Position numbers and translations under genes: made by a program
The notes under the pieces: generated by a model
What the model was told of the DNA's origin: nothing
The model's database searches: none
What the model saw: the letters and a program-made list of their open reading frames with translations, nothing else
In this document: positions 61,279-64,000 of the stretch, in pieces
Layout of the letters: each line of letters opens with the position of its first letter
How positions within the stretch are numbered: the first letter of the stretch is position 1
NCBI RefSeq assembly: GCF_022836475.1
Contig: NZ_BQXH01000010.1
Coordinates: 1-64,000 of the forward strand
Direction of reading: 5' to 3'
Source of the DNA: Ligilactobacillus pabuli
GTDB taxonomy: Bacteria; Bacillota; Bacilli; Lactobacillales; Lactobacillaceae
Length of the DNA stretch: 64,000 bases

Positions 61279-61788
61279 ATGATCCATTTGCAAAAGTATC
61301 ACTCGCCACTGGGAATGTTATTGTTGGCCAGTGACCAGGAGGGACTGGTCGGGTGCTGGTTTGAAGACCAGCAGTATTATGCGGCGGGAATCAAGGACCA
61401 GCCGTCCCAGGAAGTTTCGGACCCGATTTTGCAAGCAGCGGTGGAATGGTTGGACCAGTATTTTGCGGGAAAACACCCAGACACCGACACTGTGAGTTTG
61501 ACAGCACACGTCACTGAGTTTCGTCAGCGCGTTTTACAGGCGTTGCAGGCAGTAGGAGAAGGCCAGACGATTTCTTACCGAGAGTTAGCGGCGCAGGTAG
61601 TTGGTCAAGCGAATGCGAACCGCTATGCGCGAGCGGTTGCCGGAGCAGTGGGACATAACCCGCTCAGCTTGTTTATCCCCTGTCATCGGGTCGTTGGCAG
61701 CGATGGTGCACTAACTGGATATGCCGGCGGCCTGTGGCGAAAAGAAGCCCTGTTGAAGTTTGAACAACAGTCGCAGCCAAGGGATTGA
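61279..61788 (+). CDS. ogt: Methylated-DNA-protein cysteine methyltransferase
   Basis: This suicide repair protein removes alkyl groups from O6-methylguanine. The 169 residues contain IPCHRVVGSDGALTGYAGG (about 134-152), with the acceptor Cys, and SYRELA (about 98-103) for DNA binding. AGGAGGGCG lies just before the ATG. Confidence 0.95.
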   Translation: MIHLQKYHSPLGMLLLASDQEGLVGCWFEDQQYYAAGIKDQPSQEVSDPILQAAVEWLDQYFAGKHPDTDTVSLTAHVTEFRQRVLQALQAVGEGQTISYRELAAQVVGQANANRYARAVAGAVGHNPLSLFIPCHRVVGSDGALTGYAGGLWRKEALLKFEQQSQPRD

Positions 61789-61805
61789 TATCAATTAACG
61801 TCAAA

Positions 61806-61842
61806 AAGGACTTGCCCACATTTGAAGGCAAGTCCTTTTAAT
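61806..61842. terminator. Bidirectional terminator
   Basis: AAAAAGGACTTGCC / GGCAAGTCCTTTT between ogt (plus) and uppP (minus). Confidence 0.9.
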
Positions 61843-61850
61843 TTTGCTTC

Positions 61851-62687
61851 TTAAAAAATTAGGAGGTTAACACCAATCACTAACACACCTAAAACGATCC
61901 GATACCAGCCAAAGGCCTTGAAGTCGTTGTTTTTAATGTAATTCATTAAGAAACGAATTGACAAGTAAGCCACTACGAAGGAAACGACCATACCGACTAA
62001 CAAGATCAAGCCTTGTTCGCCGCCCATCGTGCTGCCATGACTAAAGAACTTCACGATCTTTAGTAAGGAAGCCCCAAACATGGTTGGAATTGCCAAGAAG
62101 AATGAAAATTCAGTCCCAACATAGCGGGAAGCACCAATCAAGATGGCTCCTAAAATCGTTGCACCTGAACGTGAAGTCCCAGGAATCAAAGATAAGACCT
62201 GGAACATCCCGATAAATAGGGCGATGCTGTAAGGCAGGGTATCTAGGTTAGAGTATCTGGCATGCAAGTCAGTGTGATTTTTCTTGTTGTGGTTTTCCAC
62301 TAAGATAAATAAGATCCCATAGATGATCAGTGTGGCTGAAACAACCGCCCAGTTCATCAAATGTTCGTCCATCCAGTCGTTTAACGGCAAGCCGATAATT
62401 GCGGAAGGCAAAATAGCGACGATCACTTTAAACCACAGGCTCCAGGTGTTTTTCTTTTCCCGGCTCGTCTTTTTTGGAGAGAGGGGGTTTAGTTTGTGGA
62501 AGTACAAAACGACCACTGCCAAGATGGCACCCAACTGGATCACGACGTTAAACATATCCGTGAATTCCTTGGGTTGTTGCATTTTGATGAATTCATCCAC
62601 CAAAACCAAATGGCCCGTTGAACTGATCGGCAGAAATTCTGTAATTCCTTCAACGATGCCAAGAATGATTGATTTAATAATATCCAA
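61851..62687 (-). CDS. uppP: Undecaprenyl-diphosphatase UppP (BacA)
   Basis: UppP recycles the lipid carrier of wall synthesis by dephosphorylating undecaprenyl pyrophosphate and gives bacitracin tolerance. The 278 residues include [20 protein letters not shown] (about 10-29) and [15 protein letters not shown] (about 168-182), the two catalytic motifs, and eight or so membrane segments. It is a single gene. Confidence 0.97.
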   Translation of the reverse strand: MDIIKSIILGIVEGITEFLPISSTGHLVLVDEFIKMQQPKEFTDMFNVVIQLGAILAVVVLYFHKLNPLSPKKTSREKKNTWSLWFKVIVAILPSAIIGLPLNDWMDEHLMNWAVVSATLIIYGILFILVENHNKKNHTDLHARYSNLDTLPYSIALFIGMFQVLSLIPGTSRSGATILGAILIGASRYVGTEFSFFLAIPTMFGASLLKIVKFFSHGSTMGGEQGLILLVGMVVSFVVAYLSIRFLMNYIKNNDFKAFGWYRIVLGVLVIGVNLLIF

Positions 62688-62815
62688 AAGAAATTGATCC
62701 TTTCCTGCGTGAAATATGTACGCTTGTTGTTAGTAACAAAAACTATCATAGCTATTTTTTGGACGTTGTTCAAGTTTGAAACTAAATTTTATGAAATTTT
62801 CATGATTTATAGCAA

Positions 62816-62888
62816 AAAAAGAACCACAATGCCAAAAACGCATTGCAGTTCTTTTACCAGTTAGTGCTCATTTTTTAAACGCTATTAT
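62816..62888 (-). repeat. Structured repeat, core-only copy serving as terminator after eno
   Basis: On the minus strand it has GCGTTTAAAAAATGAGCACTAA and the central arm AAAAGAACTGCAATGC/GCATTGTGGTTCTTTT, then TTTTT. The 5' ACAGAG and the 3' half are missing. The T-run makes it a functional-looking terminator. Confidence 0.75.
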
Positions 62889-63008
62889 TAGTCGAGTTCC
62901 GTGCAGCAAAAGATTCCGCCTAACAATAAAAGAACCACAATGCTAAAAACGCATTGCAGTTCTTTTACCAGTTAGTGCTCGTCTTTTAAACGCTGCACTA
63001 CACTCTGT
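62889..63008 (-). repeat. Structured repeat after eno
   Basis: Complete: GTGCAGC/GCTGCAC, AAAAGA/TCTTTT and AAAGAACTGCAATGC/GCATTGTGGTTCTTT pair. It begins 11 bases after the enolase stop and points the same way. Confidence 0.85.
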
Positions 63009-63019
63009 TATTTTATTTA

Positions 63020-64000
63020 TTAGTCAAAGTCAACACTGTGTGGGAAACGTGCAACAGGTGCTGTATTTTTGAGTTCTTCTTCGATCCGGAGAAGTTGGTT
63101 GTACTTTTCAACACGTTCTGAACGTGCCATAGCACCAGTCTTAATTTCGCCAGATTCTGTGGCAACAGCGAAGTCAGCGATGAATGTATCGCCAGTTTCA
63201 CCAGAACGATGTGACATCATAACTGTCCAGCCGTTCTTCTTAGCCATGCGAATTGTTTGCAATGTTTCTGAAACTGTACCGATTTGGTTCAGTTTGATCA
63301 AGACAGCGTTACCGCAGCCTTTCTTGATGGCTTCACGAACGATTGCAGGGTTTGTAACAACTAAGTCATCGTCAACGATTTGAACTTTGTCGCCAACAGC
63401 TGCAGTGAACTTAGCGTAGTTTTCCCAGTCGTCTTCGCCAAATGGATCTTCGATAGAAATGATTGGGTATTTGTCAACTAAACCTTCGTAATACTTGATC
63501 ATTTCATCAGGAGTTTTTTCTGTTCCTTCGAATTTGTAGTTACCAGTTTCATGGTCGTAGAATTCTGAGGAAGCAGGGTCCAAAGCAATAGCAATTTCTT
63601 CGCCTGGTTCGTAGCCAGCTTGTTTGATAGCTGCGACAAGCATTTCGATTGCTTCTTCAGTTGAGCTCAAACGAGGAGCGAATCCACCTTCGTCACCCAA
63701 GCCTGTTTCGTAACCTTTTTCAGCCAAAACGCTCTTCAATGTATGGTAAACATTAGCGATTTTTTCGATACCGTCACGGAATGATTCTTTCTTTACTGGA
63801 GAAATCATGAATTCCTGTGTGTCGATACCTGAATCGGCATGCTTCCCACCGTTGATAACGTTATGGAATGATTGAGGTAATTCTGCATGTGTACCACCAA
63901 GGTAACGGTATAAAGGAATACCTTCATAGTTAGCAGCGGCACGGCAGTTAGCCATTGAGACACCCAAGATAGCGTTGGCGCCCAAACGACCCTTGTTTTC
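63020..64000 (-). CDS. eno: Enolase, 5' part beyond the window
   Basis: Enolase converts 2-phosphoglycerate to phosphoenolpyruvate. About 326 C-terminal residues are inside the window. Visible are [18 protein letters not shown], the general acid/base region GDEGGFAP, the metal ligands in [14 protein letters not shown] and [10 protein letters not shown], the catalytic Lys in LIKLNQIGT, and [18 protein letters not shown]. The reading frame is open to the edge of the window (ENKGR before LGAN), so the gene continues to the right and its start is not seen. Confidence 0.97.
   Translation of the reverse strand, partial: ENKGRLGANAILGVSMANCRAAANYEGIPLYRYLGGTHAELPQSFHNVINGGKHADSGIDTQEFMISPVKKESFRDGIEKIANVYHTLKSVLAEKGYETGLGDEGGFAPRLSSTEEAIEMLVAAIKQAGYEPGEEIAIALDPASSEFYDHETGNYKFEGTEKTPDEMIKYYEGLVDKYPIISIEDPFGEDDWENYAKFTAAVGDKVQIVDDDLVVTNPAIVREAIKKGCGNAVLIKLNQIGTVSETLQTIRMAKKNGWTVMMSHRSGETGDTFIADFAVATESGEIKTGAMARSERVEKYNQLLRIEEELKNTAPVARFPHSVDFD

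Overview
The window looks like a Lactobacillaceae chromosome of roughly 40% GC: the rsmG-noc-parA-parB-DUF951-ychF block typical of lactobacilli near oriC, aminopeptidase C, a C69 dipeptidase, ECF S-components, T-box and riboswitch control, and strong AGGAGG ribosome sites. A haem catalase is also present, as in some lactobacilli. I do not assign a species.

Positions 97-4561 look like a complete small mobilisable plasmid (about 4.45 kb) lying inside the chromosome. It carries a MobV relaxase with a candidate oriT, an Erm(A)-class 23S rRNA methyltransferase with an IAVV leader peptide, and a Rep_3 initiator with 22-bp iterons. A 17-bp direct repeat brackets it. It sits between a terminator of a left-hand gene and the terminator of a folate-type ECF transporter gene, which has a probable THF riboswitch.

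Positions 5.4-11.9 kb hold a metal ABC transporter pair (ATPase and permease, no binding protein), small accessory genes (one with an in-frame amber, an orphan RelB-type antitoxin, a DUF2829/Tad2-like protein), queT under a preQ1-I riboswitch, an SDR, an HD protein and an alpha/beta hydrolase. Positions 12-18 kb are the chromosome-partition block. Positions 18-26.3 kb hold a HAD phosphatase, a GntP permease, a beta-lactamase-fold protein, enzymes, an MFS transporter and a frameshifted zeta-toxin module. Positions 26.4-37 kb hold phnD, proBA, a phnD remnant, an aldo/keto reductase, prs, pepC, an adenine-deaminase-type enzyme and a CPBP protease. Positions 37-51 kb hold a Ca2+ P-type ATPase, katA, an ABC-F protein, a secreted amidase, dipeptidase pepD and a methyltransferase. 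Positions 50.8-54.8 kb are an N-acetylmuramate recycling locus (RpiR regulator, murQ, PTS IIBCA), followed by T-box-led metNIQ, a CNNM/CorC protein, a tyrosine phosphatase, ogt, uppP and the 3' part of enolase.

The most striking structure is a dispersed family of ~120-bp elements that start ACAGAGCGG and end GAGCTCGACTA. About 19 near-complete copies plus fragments were found. Each folds as one long hairpin whose fixed internal-loop sequences (GGA/GGA, GAGCA/GCGGAA, AATGCG/GGCATT) are kept while the helices between them change on both sides together. Almost every copy begins a few bases after a stop codon, co-directional with that gene. Some are tandem, and arrays end with a lone ACAGAGCGG stub. 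This is the best candidate here for an undescribed system. Four separate ~42-bp-period tandem hairpin arrays add to the unusual intergenic architecture.
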